Origin: Prolixibacteraceae bacterium
GTDB lineage: Bacteria > Bacteroidota > Bacteroidia > Bacteroidales > Prolixibacteraceae
Direction: 5' to 3'
Assembly: GCA_007116765.1 (NCBI GenBank)
Contig: SKHV01000188.1
Span: 1 to 28,137 of the forward strand
DNA length: 28,137 nt
In this document: positions 14,666 through 23,716 of the stretch, piece after piece
Numbering within the stretch: position 1 is the first letter of the stretch
Layout of the letters: the number at the start of each line of letters is the position of its first letter
Position numbers and translations under genes: made by a program
Notes under the pieces: generated by a model
Seen by the model: only the letters and a program-made list of their open reading frames with translations
The model's database searches: none
Told to the model about the DNA's origin: nothing

Positions 14666-17524
14666 ATGGGAAAGGAGAATGAACTATTGACGGTAGTTGG
14701 TGTTGGTGCTTCGGCCGGCGGACTGGAAGCTCTTCAGCAGTTTTTTGAACATATGCCCGACGATACGGGTTTGGCTTTTGTTGTTATTCAGCATTTATCG
14801 CCCGACTATAAAAGCATGATGGACGAACTGCTGGCACGACACACCCGTATGCCCATCAAGGTAATTGACGATGGCGAAAAAATTGAAGTAAACCACATTT
14901 ATTTAATCCCACCCCGGCAAAACCTCCGGATATTTAAAAATCAGCTTTTTCTTACCAATCAGGATACCCGAAAAGGATTGCACCTCCCCATCGACATATT
15001 TTTTAAATCGCTGGCCGATGAGAAAGGCAAAAATGCCATAGCTGTAATATTATCGGGTACCGGAAGCGATGGCACCATGGGCAGTCGGGCTGTTAAGGAG
15101 GTTAACGGACTCGTTATGGTTCAGGACGAACGCACAGCTAAGTTTTACGGAATGCCCTCAAGTGCAATTTCTACCGGAATGGTCGATTTTATTTTGCCGC
15201 CATCCGAAATGGGAACCGAACTTTTAAGTTACCTGAAGCATCCCCTGGTTAAAAAAAGCAATACCAGCAAAGCAACATCGCTCAAAGGGCTCGATTCTTT
15301 GTCGAAAGTTACCATGATAATTCGTGATTATACCGGTATCGATTTTTCGTTTTACAAAGAAAATACTGTAACACGCCGACTCGAACGCAGAGTAAGCATA
15401 AACCGTTTTAACGACCTCGATGAGTATGTGCAGTTTCTCATAAATTCAGACAAAGAGAAAGAGATTCTTTATACCGAATTTCTGATTGGTGTAACCCAGT
15501 TCTTCCGCGATAAAGAGGCATTCGAAAGCTTATTGGAAAAGGTAATTACGCCTATGGTGAAAAGCGATAGAAATCAAATAAGGGTATGGTCAACCGGATG
15601 TTCAACCGGCGAAGAAGCATACTCTTTAGCAATTATGTTTCGTGAGGCGGCCGAAAAGAATGCATATCGAGGAGAAATTAAAATATTTGCCACCGACCTT
15701 GACCGCAGAGCCGTTGAAATAGCAGGAAAGGGAATTTACTCCGAAAGTGTAGTGGCCAATGTAGATACATATTTGCTGAAAAAGTATTTTTATAAAACAG
15801 AAGGAGGCTTCAGAATTAACGAAGACGTGCGTAACATGATTGTGTTTGCCACCCACAACCTGCTTAAAGATCCCCCGTTTTCGAAGCTTGATTTATTGGT
15901 TTGCCGCAACTTGTTTATATACCTAAAACCCGATATCCAGCTAAATTTGCTAGCCCGTTTTTACCACAGTTTAAACGCAACAGGTTACCTTTTTATGGGC
16001 AGTAGCGAAACGCTCAGTACCATGAGCGATGCTTTTAGCGTACTCGACTTAAAGAATAAAATTTATCAATATAAACCCGGTTTTACAGTACCGTTAATCG
16101 ATGGACTTTCGCTTGATTTGAAGAAAAATAAAGCATTGGGCAACTATGCCCGGGATTTGCCCAAAAAGAATAAAGAGTTGAAGTCGAATGAATTGTTGGG
16201 AAACGTGATGGATCAATTTATTCCTCCTTCAATAATTGTCGATTCAAACTTCTTTGTTGTGAGTGTTATTAATAACATTAACCCTTTTACCGAAATACAG
16301 GCCGGCAACTATTCCAATGAGCTGTTTTCCATATTGCCGCGCGATTTGGGCTTGTTTGTTAACAACCTTGTTCGGGTGTTGAAAAATTCCGCTGAAACTT
16401 ATGCTAACCGGGTTGTTTCGGGTTTAAACAGCCTCGATGATAAAACAGTAAATATTGAAGCAAGAAAGTTGTTTCATAACGAAACGAAATATTTTATGCT
16501 TTCTTTCTCGCTTGTCGATAAAAAAGCATCATTGTTTACGAACGGAAAAGAAATCGACGATTTCGACTATTCGTCGGAACAGGGTACACGGGTAAGCGAA
16601 CTGGAGAACGAGCTTACAACGGTTAAAGAAAGCCTTGCGGCAACGGTCGAAGAACTCGAAAGTGCCAACGAAGAGTTGCAATCGTCGAACGAAGAGCTCA
16701 TTGCATCGAACGAAGAACTGCAAAGCACCAACGAGGAGCTACAGTCGGTTAACGAAGAGCTTTATACCGTGAATTCGGAACACCAGCAAAAAATTGAAGA
16801 ACTGACCCGCTTAAACAGCGACATAAATAACCTGTTAAAAAATACTGATGTAGCGGCAATTTATCTCGATGCTAAGCTTTGCATACGAAAAATTACACCA
16901 CAGGTAAGTAATGTTACCAATATTCTGGAAACAGATATTGGCCGGCCTATAACCCATTTAACTTTAATGGACGCTTATCCCGATTTTGAAAACGATGTGA
17001 ATGCTGTTATGGAAAACCTTCAGCCCATCGATAAAGAAATGACAGATAAACACGGCTTGCCTCTGTTTGTACGTATGCGGCCATACCGCACTTCAAACAA
17101 TGCGGTTGACGGGGTAATGGTAACTTTAATCGATGTGTCGGCCTTGTTCGAAAGGGAAAAGCTGCTCAGGTTGGTACTGGAAGAATCGCCAGTTACAACC
17201 GTAATGCTCAACCCCGATGGCTGGATAATTTATGCCAACAAAAAGGCCGAAGAACTTTTCAATATTACAAAGGAAGAAATTTTAAAACGTAATTACGATG
17301 CGTCGGCATGGGAAATATCCGATATAAGCGGAAAGCCAATAGATAGCAGCCAATTGCCATTTGCCATAATAAAAGAAACAGGAAAGCCGCTTTATGGGTT
17401 CAAACATTACATTAAAGTGCCAAAGAGAAAGAAAGTGTTAATTAATATTGACGGAGCACCTGTATTTACCGCAAATAAACAGTTTAAGGGTGTGGTTTTC
17501 ACCATGAAAATTGAAGGGGAATGA
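14666..17524 (+). CDS. CheB-CheR fusion with coiled coil and PAS domains
   Basis: 952 residues. Residues 8-190 are a CheB methylesterase with its triad in place (S16 in GASAGG, H43 in QHLSP, D135 in GSDGT) but without the usual receiver domain. Residues about 210-480 are a CheR methyltransferase: IIRDYTGIDFSFYKENTVTRRLERR, then the SAM-binding STGCSTGEEAYS near 312-323. A long coiled coil follows (about 646-712) with five near-heptad NEEL units. Then come PAS domains at about 715-830 and 845-950. Unlike many members of this family it has no kinase domain. It may methylate and demethylate glutamates on a receptor or partner protein in response to PAS input. Its stop overlaps the next start (ATGA, 17521-17524), so the two are probably coupled. 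Confidence 0.93.
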   Translation: MGKENELLTVVGVGASAGGLEALQQFFEHMPDDTGLAFVVIQHLSPDYKSMMDELLARHTRMPIKVIDDGEKIEVNHIYLIPPRQNLRIFKNQLFLTNQDTRKGLHLPIDIFFKSLADEKGKNAIAVILSGTGSDGTMGSRAVKEVNGLVMVQDERTAKFYGMPSSAISTGMVDFILPPSEMGTELLSYLKHPLVKKSNTSKATSLKGLDSLSKVTMIIRDYTGIDFSFYKENTVTRRLERRVSINRFNDLDEYVQFLINSDKEKEILYTEFLIGVTQFFRDKEAFESLLEKVITPMVKSDRNQIRVWSTGCSTGEEAYSLAIMFREAAEKNAYRGEIKIFATDLDRRAVEIAGKGIYSESVVANVDTYLLKKYFYKTEGGFRINEDVRNMIVFATHNLLKDPPFSKLDLLVCRNLFIYLKPDIQLNLLARFYHSLNATGYLFMGSSETLSTMSDAFSVLDLKNKIYQYKPGFTVPLIDGLSLDLKKNKALGNYARDLPKKNKELKSNELLGNVMDQFIPPSIIVDSNFFVVSVINNINPFTEIQAGNYSNELFSILPRDLGLFVNNLVRVLKNSAETYANRVVSGLNSLDDKTVNIEARKLFHNETKYFMLSFSLVDKKASLFTNGKEIDDFDYSSEQGTRVSELENELTTVKESLAATVEELESANEELQSSNEELIASNEELQSTNEELQSVNEELYTVNSEHQQKIEELTRLNSDINNLLKNTDVAAIYLDAKLCIRKITPQVSNVTNILETDIGRPITHLTLMDAYPDFENDVNAVMENLQPIDKEMTDKHGLPLFVRMRPYRTSNNAVDGVMVTLIDVSALFEREKLLRLVLEESPVTTVMLNPDGWIIYANKKAEELFNITKEEILKRNYDASAWEISDISGKPIDSSQLPFAIIKETGKPLYGFKHYIKVPKRKKVLINIDGAPVFTANKQFKGVVFTMKIEGE

Positions 17525-19503
17525 ATACGCAAAACCACAAAAAAGAGCATCTCAAAAAGAGCATTCAAGAGATTCTGAGCAAAAATACCAACAGGGAAAT
17601 TGGCAATATGGGTTTGGAAGAGCTGGTGGCCGAGGTGAGTATTTACCATCAGGAACTTGAATATCAAAACGAAGAACTTTTACGCACCCAGAAACAATTG
17701 GAGGAAGCTAAAGCCGGTTACCAGTCACTTTTCGACGATGCTCCGCTGGCTTATGTGATTTGCAACGATAATTTAATTATTCGCGATGCCAATAAAACGT
17801 TTAACAGCATGGTGCATAACCGGAAAACAAAAGGTTTAACACTTACTGACTTCATCAGTCCTGCCTTTCAGGATGATTTTTACCTGTATTTTCGACAACT
17901 GCTCAAACAAAACGAATTATCGCATATTGAAATTGAATTGAAATCGGAATCGAAAAACATCCCGGTAATTATTGATGCCAACTTTTTTAAAGAGGGTGAA
18001 GAACAGTTATATCGCTTAACATTTTCAGATGTTACTTTTCGCAAAAAAGCCGAACACGACTTACGCGAGAGCGAAGCAAAATTCAGGCAATTGATTACCC
18101 AAATGCAACAGGGGCTTGCCGTGCACGAAGCTTTGTACAACGAGAAAGGCGAAATGGTGGATTACCGCTTTATTGAAATGAACGACAGTTTTGAAAAGCT
18201 CACCGGTTTAAAGCGTAGCGAAATTTTGGGCAAAACAGTACTTGAGGTACTTCCAAAAACCGAGAAATACTGGATTGACGCATACAGCAAAGTTGTAAAA
18301 ACGGGGAAGCATTTGCATTATGAGAATTATGCTAAAGAACTGGACAAATATTTCGAAGCGGTTGCATACCGCAACCAGCTGCACCAGTTTGCAGTTATTA
18401 CCAGCGATATAACAACCCGTAAAATGGCTGAGATTTCGCTGCTCGAAAGCGAAGAGCGTTTCTCCATCGCTTTTAAATCGAGCCCGGCACCTTTGGTTAT
18501 TTCGGATATTGAAACCGGACTTTTTGTTGATGTAAACTTACGGTGGGGCGAGATGTTGGGATATGCAAACGAAGAACTTATTGGAAAAACTTCAAAGGAG
18601 GTAGGGATTTGGATAAATCCCGGTGAGCGCGACCGACTAATAAAAATATTAATGGAAAATGGTTCGTTTAAAGACCAGTATATAGAGTTTAAAACCCGAA
18701 GCGGAGATTTGATACAGGCACTATGGTCGGCCGAAACCATTACCATTGCAGGCAAAAGAATGATGCTTTCAATGATTAACGATATTACTGCACAAAAGAA
18801 AGTTGAATTTGAATTGCAGCGTTTCAACCTTAACTGGGAGTTGCTTACAAAAGCCATTGGACAAATAAACTCTGTGCTCGAAATTGAAACGATATTGAGG
18901 CAGCTTGTCGATTCAGCCATTATGATTACCGGTGCTAAAGATGGAGCAGCCGGAATGGTGCATAACGGAATAATGGTTTTCAATGAGTATAACCGGCAGG
19001 GCAAAACGTTCCCGGTTGATTACAGTTTCGATTTGAATGTTGGTGTACCCGGCCGGGTTATGGCTACAAAAAGACCATACATGACTAACAATGCTGTGGG
19101 CGATGAGTATGTACTTCCTGATATTCAGAAAGCATTGGGCTTTCTGAATTTAGTCGATACGCCTATTCTCAATAAGCAGGGCGAGGTAATTGGCTGTTTT
19201 GAAATACACAACAAACCCGGTGGTTTTACCGAACACGACCTAATTCTGCTTCAAAACCTGGCTGTAAATGCAGCAGTTGCCATCGAAAATGCAGAAGAAA
19301 TCAAGCACCGCAAACAGGCTCAGCAGGCGCTCAAAAGCCTGACCGATGAATTGGAGCTGAAAGTGGCCAAAAAAACACATGAATTGCAGGAAAGGGTTGA
19401 ACTTTTGGAACGTTTTCAGGAAGCTACAATTGACCGTGAATTCAGGATAAAAGAATTACGAGATGAAATTGAACAATTAAAACGGGCCAATGAGAAAAAG
19501 TAA
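17521..19503 (+). CDS. PAS-PAS-PAS-GAF sensor protein without kinase domain
   Basis: 660 residues, predicted soluble. The N-terminal leader (MGLEELVAEVSIYHQELEYQNEELLRTQKQLEEA) is the short coiled coil that usually precedes a PAS domain. PAS domains lie at about 65-175, 185-300 and 310-428, each ending in a D-x-T-x-(R/Q)KKAE-like connector, then a GAF domain at about 445-590 (GVPGRVMATKRPYMTNN, NLAVNAAVAIENAEE). Where a histidine kinase would normally follow there is only a coiled-coil tail (608-657) with the pattern LERFQEATIDREFRIKELR. That tail matches the end of the next protein closely. No enzymatic domain was found, so it may act as a sensory subunit that docks onto a kinase of the block. 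It overlaps both neighbours. Confidence 0.88.
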   Translation: MNTQNHKKEHLKKSIQEILSKNTNREIGNMGLEELVAEVSIYHQELEYQNEELLRTQKQLEEAKAGYQSLFDDAPLAYVICNDNLIIRDANKTFNSMVHNRKTKGLTLTDFISPAFQDDFYLYFRQLLKQNELSHIEIELKSESKNIPVIIDANFFKEGEEQLYRLTFSDVTFRKKAEHDLRESEAKFRQLITQMQQGLAVHEALYNEKGEMVDYRFIEMNDSFEKLTGLKRSEILGKTVLEVLPKTEKYWIDAYSKVVKTGKHLHYENYAKELDKYFEAVAYRNQLHQFAVITSDITTRKMAEISLLESEERFSIAFKSSPAPLVISDIETGLFVDVNLRWGEMLGYANEELIGKTSKEVGIWINPGERDRLIKILMENGSFKDQYIEFKTRSGDLIQALWSAETITIAGKRMMLSMINDITAQKKVEFELQRFNLNWELLTKAIGQINSVLEIETILRQLVDSAIMITGAKDGAAGMVHNGIMVFNEYNRQGKTFPVDYSFDLNVGVPGRVMATKRPYMTNNAVGDEYVLPDIQKALGFLNLVDTPILNKQGEVIGCFEIHNKPGGFTEHDLILLQNLAVNAAVAIENAEEIKHRKQAQQALKSLTDELELKVAKKTHELQERVELLERFQEATIDREFRIKELRDEIEQLKRANEKK

Positions 19504-20959
19504 GTGGGAAACAGGAACATTAGTAGCTGCTGCGGCTGTGATTATCACGGCACTTGTAGGTCTCGCGGGCTATTTGCCGGGCTTTAACCTTAATTCTGTC
19601 GACAAAGGTTATATCCCCATGGCTCCAAGTACAGCCTTGGCTTTTATCCTTTTTGGCATTGCTGTTTTACTTTTCAACTATGGTCATGCTAAAAAGAATT
19701 ATGCCATTCCTTCGTTGCTTGCTGTTTTTCTTGTATTGCTGTTTGGTATACTCGATTTTATCGGGTTTATTGTAAACACTGAACTCAACTTTGAATCACT
19801 TTTCGTGCCCGATGCCGGAACGCTGAATGGTATACCCATAGCCCGCATGTCGCCGGCAACAGGTGCAATGTTCTTTTTGGCGGGTATTGTTTTCATTTTC
19901 ATTGTGCTGTGCAAAATCGTTGGCAGGTATAATAAAATAGTCGATTATTTAAGGGGAACCTTAAGTTTCCTGCTTTTAATGATAAGTTTGGTTTTTTGTT
20001 TGGCATATTTCTATGGTTCGCCCTTGCTCTATTCAGTAACCGATGTTATACCTATGGCTTTTTCAACAGCTTTTGGCTTTGTTTTTTTAATGCTTGCATT
20101 GCTTTCGTTACAAAAAAATTATTTCCCTTTAAGATTGTTGTTCGAATTTTCAACTCGCGGGTATTTATTGCGGTATATCCTTCCTCTGGCAATTATATCT
20201 GTTTTTATGGGCGGTTTTGGTCCAATGGTTTCCGGTCAGTTTCAAAATTTCAATCCTGCACTTATATCGGCACTTCTGAGTGTTGTGGTTTTGATAGCTG
20301 CCGTAATAATAACTTTATATATCTCGAACTATATTGGCGTTGAAATTGACAAAAAGAATGCTGTAATTGAACAATCAAACCAGGCACTTATTGAAAGCGA
20401 GCAGCAATACCGCACACTGTTCGAAACTATGGCACAAGGGGTTGTTTATCAGAATGCCGAAGGTGAAATTGTTGCTGCCAACCCGGCTGCCGAACAAATA
20501 CTGGGTTTGAGCCTGGAGCAAATGAAGGGGCGTAAATCAATCGACCCACGTTGGAAAGCGGTCGATAGGGACAAAAAAGAACTTCCGGGCGAAGAGCATC
20601 CGGCCATGTTGGCACTTCGGAACTGCTCCAAAGTTGAAAATTTTGTACAGGGCATTTTCAACCCAAAAATTAACGACTATGTATGGATAATTGTTAACTC
20701 TATCCCTCAGTTTAAGCCCGGCAGCCTTAAACCCCACCAGGTTTATTCAACCTTTTTGGAATTTACTAAACGTAAAAAAACCGAAGATGAGCTCATTGAA
20801 TTGAAAAACAGCCTGGAAAAACAAGTAGATGAAAAAACCCTTGAGTTGAAAACACGTATTGACGAGCTGGAACATTTTCACGATGTTACCATTGAGCGTG
20901 AAATAAGGATGGAGGAGCTGAGAAAGGAAATTGAATCGTTGAAAAGGAAAACCCCGTAA
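19490..20959 (+). CDS. Eight-TM membrane sensor with PAS domain and coiled-coil tail, no kinase
   Basis: 489 residues. Eight hydrophobic segments (about 9-29, 46-63, 72-95, 122-143, 157-175, 188-207, 226-247, 257-284) form an integral membrane module of MASE-like type, not matched to a named family. A PAS domain follows at about 300-425 (QQYRTLFETMAQGVVYQNAEG). The C-terminus (438-487) is a coiled coil, LELKTRIDELEHFHDVTIER and so on, that aligns with the tail of the preceding 660-residue protein. No kinase, cyclase or methyl-accepting domain is present. It begins inside the end of the previous gene (14-base overlap) and is followed after 11 bases by a histidine kinase gene, so a membrane input subunit for that kinase is plausible. 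Signal unknown. Confidence 0.85.
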   Translation: MRKSKWETGTLVAAAAVIITALVGLAGYLPGFNLNSVDKGYIPMAPSTALAFILFGIAVLLFNYGHAKKNYAIPSLLAVFLVLLFGILDFIGFIVNTELNFESLFVPDAGTLNGIPIARMSPATGAMFFLAGIVFIFIVLCKIVGRYNKIVDYLRGTLSFLLLMISLVFCLAYFYGSPLLYSVTDVIPMAFSTAFGFVFLMLALLSLQKNYFPLRLLFEFSTRGYLLRYILPLAIISVFMGGFGPMVSGQFQNFNPALISALLSVVVLIAAVIITLYISNYIGVEIDKKNAVIEQSNQALIESEQQYRTLFETMAQGVVYQNAEGEIVAANPAAEQILGLSLEQMKGRKSIDPRWKAVDRDKKELPGEEHPAMLALRNCSKVENFVQGIFNPKINDYVWIIVNSIPQFKPGSLKPHQVYSTFLEFTKRKKTEDELIELKNSLEKQVDEKTLELKTRIDELEHFHDVTIEREIRMEELRKEIESLKRKTP

Positions 20960-20970
20960 AACACAGAAAC

Positions 20971-23211
20971 ATGCTAACAAAAAGCAAAAATGGCACATTC
21001 CGGCATAGGCATAGAAGAATTAGTTTTCTTTTTACTGTTTTTTTTATGTGTGCCTTCAATGTTTTTTCGTATGCACACATTACAATAGGGCAGTTCCATG
21101 TTCACGATACCATTTTTATTGCCTCAGAGCCCAACTATCCGCCTTATAGCCTTGTTGATGAAAATGGCAATGCCGATGGATTTTCGGTGGAACTTTTTAT
21201 TGCAGCTGCCGATGCAGTGGGTTTGCATGTTGACATAAAAATAGGGGTGTGGGACAAAATTAAGAACGATTTAGCTAATGGTGATATTGATGCGCTCCCA
21301 CTGGTTGGACGTACCCCCGAACGTGAAGAATTCTATGATTTCACCATGCCCTATCTTTCACTACATGGAGCTGTTTTTGTACGAAAGGGAACAACAAACA
21401 TCAATTCGGTTTTCGATTTGGCAGGAAAGGAAGTGGTGGTAATGAAAGGCGATAACGCCGAAGAGTTTGTGCGCCGCGAGAACATAAGCGATAAAATATT
21501 TACCACCAATACTTATGAAGAAGCTTTTCAGCTACTTGCTTCCGGACAGTTCGATGCACTGATAACCCAGCGTATTACCGGGATAAAACTGTTGGAAGAG
21601 CTCGGCATAAGGAGCGTTGAGCCGCTTGATTTTCAAATTCCGCAATTCCGTCAGGATTTTTGTTTCGCGGTTCAAAAGGGCAATGTGGAATTACAAGCCC
21701 GACTCGACGAAGGACTTTCAATCATTATTGCAAATGGTACCTTCGAAGAAATACGCATGAAATGGTTTGGTCCGGTTTTTTTGGAGGAAGTCAGTTTTGA
21801 AGACATTGTGAGAATATTATTGATATTTTTTGTGCCGTTCATTATTATTGTATCCTTGATATTTATTCATTTTTTACGAAAAACAGTAAAACGCAGAACC
21901 CAAAGTTTAAATGACGAGGTTGAGGAACACAAAAAAACCCTCGATGAATACCGAAAGCAAACCATGTTGCTCGAAGAGCGTGAATCGCAAATAAACCTCT
22001 TGCTGAACTCAACGGCCGAGGGTATTTATGGAATTGATGTAAATGGCAATTGTACATTAATCAACCAATCGGCTTTGCAGCTTTTGGGTTTTACCGACAA
22101 AAGTGAAGTAATAGGACAAAATATGCATTATCTTATTCATCATACAAAAGAAAACGGAACTATTTGTGAATTAGACGAATGTAGAATTTATAAGGCGTTT
22201 ATTGAAGGTGAAGGCACACACAGCGATTTGGAAGTTTTATGGCGAACAGACGGCACCAGTTTTTCGGCTGAATATTTTTCATATCCAATAAGGCAAAATA
22301 GCGAGGTGCTAGGTACGGTAGTTACTTTTTGGGATATTACAGAAAGAAAAAAGGCATCAGAAGAATTGCTGCAGCTGAAAAATAACCTTGAAATTATTGT
22401 GGCGCAACGTACCGCCGAGCTTGAAGATAAAGTACAAAAGCTTCACAAAAGCCAAAAGGCCATGCTCTATATGGTTGAAGACCTGAATCAGGTTTCAGCC
22501 CGCCTAAAAAGGCAAACCCGGAAGCTTGAGCTGTCGAGAAACGAGTTAGAGGCTTTTTCTTATTCTGTTTCGCACGATTTACGTTCTCCGCTCAGAGCCA
22601 TCGATGGGTTTTCGGGCTTTCTTATCGAAGATTATTACGACCAGCTCGACGATGAAGGAAAACGCCTGATACAGGTTATCAGAGAAAGTGCCAAGAAAAT
22701 GGACAAGCTGATACTCGACTTGCTGAACCTTTCGCGCTTGTCGCGTGCCGAAATGAGACTGTCCGAATCCGACATGGAAGAAATTGCAAAACAGTCATTT
22801 AACGAAATTGCAAGCTCCGATGAAAAGCGTGAATTCGAACTGCATTTTAAAAAAATGCGCCCGCTTATTTGCGACCCGAATCTTATGGCTCACGTATGGA
22901 ATAACCTCATTGGAAACGCACTCAAATACAGCTCTAAATCAGCAATAAAAAAAATAGAAATTAGTTGTTTAGAAGCAGATAAAGCATTAATTTTCTGCGT
23001 GAGAGATTTTGGAGCAGGCTTTAACGAAAAGTACAAGGACAAGCTTTTTAAAGTATTCCAGCGCCTGCACCGCGACAACGAGTTTCCGGGTACCGGCGTG
23101 GGCCTTTCGATTGTTCAGCGCATAATACACAGGCATGGAGGCGAAGTATGGGCCGAAGGCGAAGAGGGGAAAGGAGCAAGCTTCTTTTTCTCAGTACCAT
23201 TGACAGTGTAG
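20971..23211 (+). CDS. BvgS-like hybrid-sensor histidine kinase: periplasmic solute-binding domain, PAS, HisKA, HATPase
   Basis: 746 residues. A signal anchor lies at about 17-36. Residues 48-265 are a bacterial solute-binding domain of family 3 (SEPNYPPYSLVDENGNADGFSVEL; the RTPEREEFYDFTMPYL segment), which binds amino acids or similar small ligands in the periplasm. TM2 lies at about 279-303, then a coiled coil, PAS at about 345-455, and HisKA with phospho-acceptor His535 in SYSVSHDLRSPLRAIDGF, the phytochrome-type H-box. The HATPase has N-box WNNLIGNALKY, G1 DFGAGF and G2 GTGVGL, all intact. There is no receiver on the same chain, unlike BvgS itself. The next gene encodes a single receiver and is the natural partner. 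Arg in ITQRITG may contact the ligand's carboxylate (inference). Confidence 0.93.
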   Translation: MLTKSKNGTFRHRHRRISFLFTVFFMCAFNVFSYAHITIGQFHVHDTIFIASEPNYPPYSLVDENGNADGFSVELFIAAADAVGLHVDIKIGVWDKIKNDLANGDIDALPLVGRTPEREEFYDFTMPYLSLHGAVFVRKGTTNINSVFDLAGKEVVVMKGDNAEEFVRRENISDKIFTTNTYEEAFQLLASGQFDALITQRITGIKLLEELGIRSVEPLDFQIPQFRQDFCFAVQKGNVELQARLDEGLSIIIANGTFEEIRMKWFGPVFLEEVSFEDIVRILLIFFVPFIIIVSLIFIHFLRKTVKRRTQSLNDEVEEHKKTLDEYRKQTMLLEERESQINLLLNSTAEGIYGIDVNGNCTLINQSALQLLGFTDKSEVIGQNMHYLIHHTKENGTICELDECRIYKAFIEGEGTHSDLEVLWRTDGTSFSAEYFSYPIRQNSEVLGTVVTFWDITERKKASEELLQLKNNLEIIVAQRTAELEDKVQKLHKSQKAMLYMVEDLNQVSARLKRQTRKLELSRNELEAFSYSVSHDLRSPLRAIDGFSGFLIEDYYDQLDDEGKRLIQVIRESAKKMDKLILDLLNLSRLSRAEMRLSESDMEEIAKQSFNEIASSDEKREFELHFKKMRPLICDPNLMAHVWNNLIGNALKYSSKSAIKKIEISCLEADKALIFCVRDFGAGFNEKYKDKLFKVFQRLHRDNEFPGTGVGLSIVQRIIHRHGGEVWAEGEEGKGASFFFSVPLTV

Positions 23212-23244
23212 TGAGGAAGAATTAAAATATAAAAAAAATCAAAA

Positions 23245-23694
23245 ATGAGCAGTATTCACAATGTAGAAATCTTAATTGTAGAAGATACCGCAGCCGATGC
23301 CGAAATGGCTGTGCGTGCTTTTAAGAAAAATAACCTGGCCAATAACATATACGTGGTTGGCGATGGCGAAGAGGCGCTCGATTTTATTTATGCACGGGGA
23401 CAATTTGAGGAGAGGGCTGAGCAAGCGGCTCCAAAAATTATACTGCTCGACCTTAAATTACCTAAAGTTGACGGGCTCGAAGTGTTAAGAACCCTGAAGG
23501 CCGATCCGGTAAAAAAGCTGATTCCGGTTATTGTGCTTACCTCCTCGCGCGAAGAACGCGATATTGTTGAGAGCTACAGCCTGGGCGTAAACAGCTATAT
23601 TGTAAAGCCTGTCGATTTCGACAAGTTTGTTGAGGCGGTCAGAAACCTCGGCTTATATTGGTTGCTACTCAATCAGGCACCAAGTTTAAAGTAG
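23245..23694 (+). CDS. Single-domain response regulator, Rcp1-like
   Basis: 149 residues, a lone receiver. Acid pocket E13-D14 (LIVEDTAADAE), phospho-acceptor Asp69 in ILLDLKLPKVDGLEVL, a Ser/Thr in VIVLTSSREERD and the Lys in YIVKPVDF are all present. The long insert after the second strand (DFIYARGQFEERAEQAAPK) and the C-terminal LGLYWLLLNQ helix mark the Rcp1/CheY-like group that partners phytochrome-type kinases. It follows the histidine kinase gene by 33 bases and that kinase has the matching H-box type, so it should receive its phosphate. With no output domain, it must act by protein contact or pass phosphate on. Confident call. Confidence 0.94.
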   Translation: MSSIHNVEILIVEDTAADAEMAVRAFKKNNLANNIYVVGDGEEALDFIYARGQFEERAEQAAPKIILLDLKLPKVDGLEVLRTLKADPVKKLIPVIVLTSSREERDIVESYSLGVNSYIVKPVDFDKFVEAVRNLGLYWLLLNQAPSLK

Positions 23695-23716
23695 AATACT
23701 TTGTAAAAGGGAGATA

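Noticed and set aside
18327..19004. 225-codon open frame antisense to the PAS3-GAF gene
   Set aside because: Ser/Ile-rich low-complexity translation, no recognisable domain, fully covered by a strong PAS-coding frame.
17521..19503. Frameshifted loss of a histidine kinase domain at the end of the PAS3-GAF gene
   Set aside because: The next reading frame encodes a start and a membrane domain rather than HisKA/HATPase remnants, so there is no sign of a broken kinase.
19996..20343. 115-codon frame on the plus strand inside the eight-TM sensor gene
   Set aside because: It is the +1 frame of a membrane-protein gene, Cys/Phe/Tyr-rich without a plausible start context.
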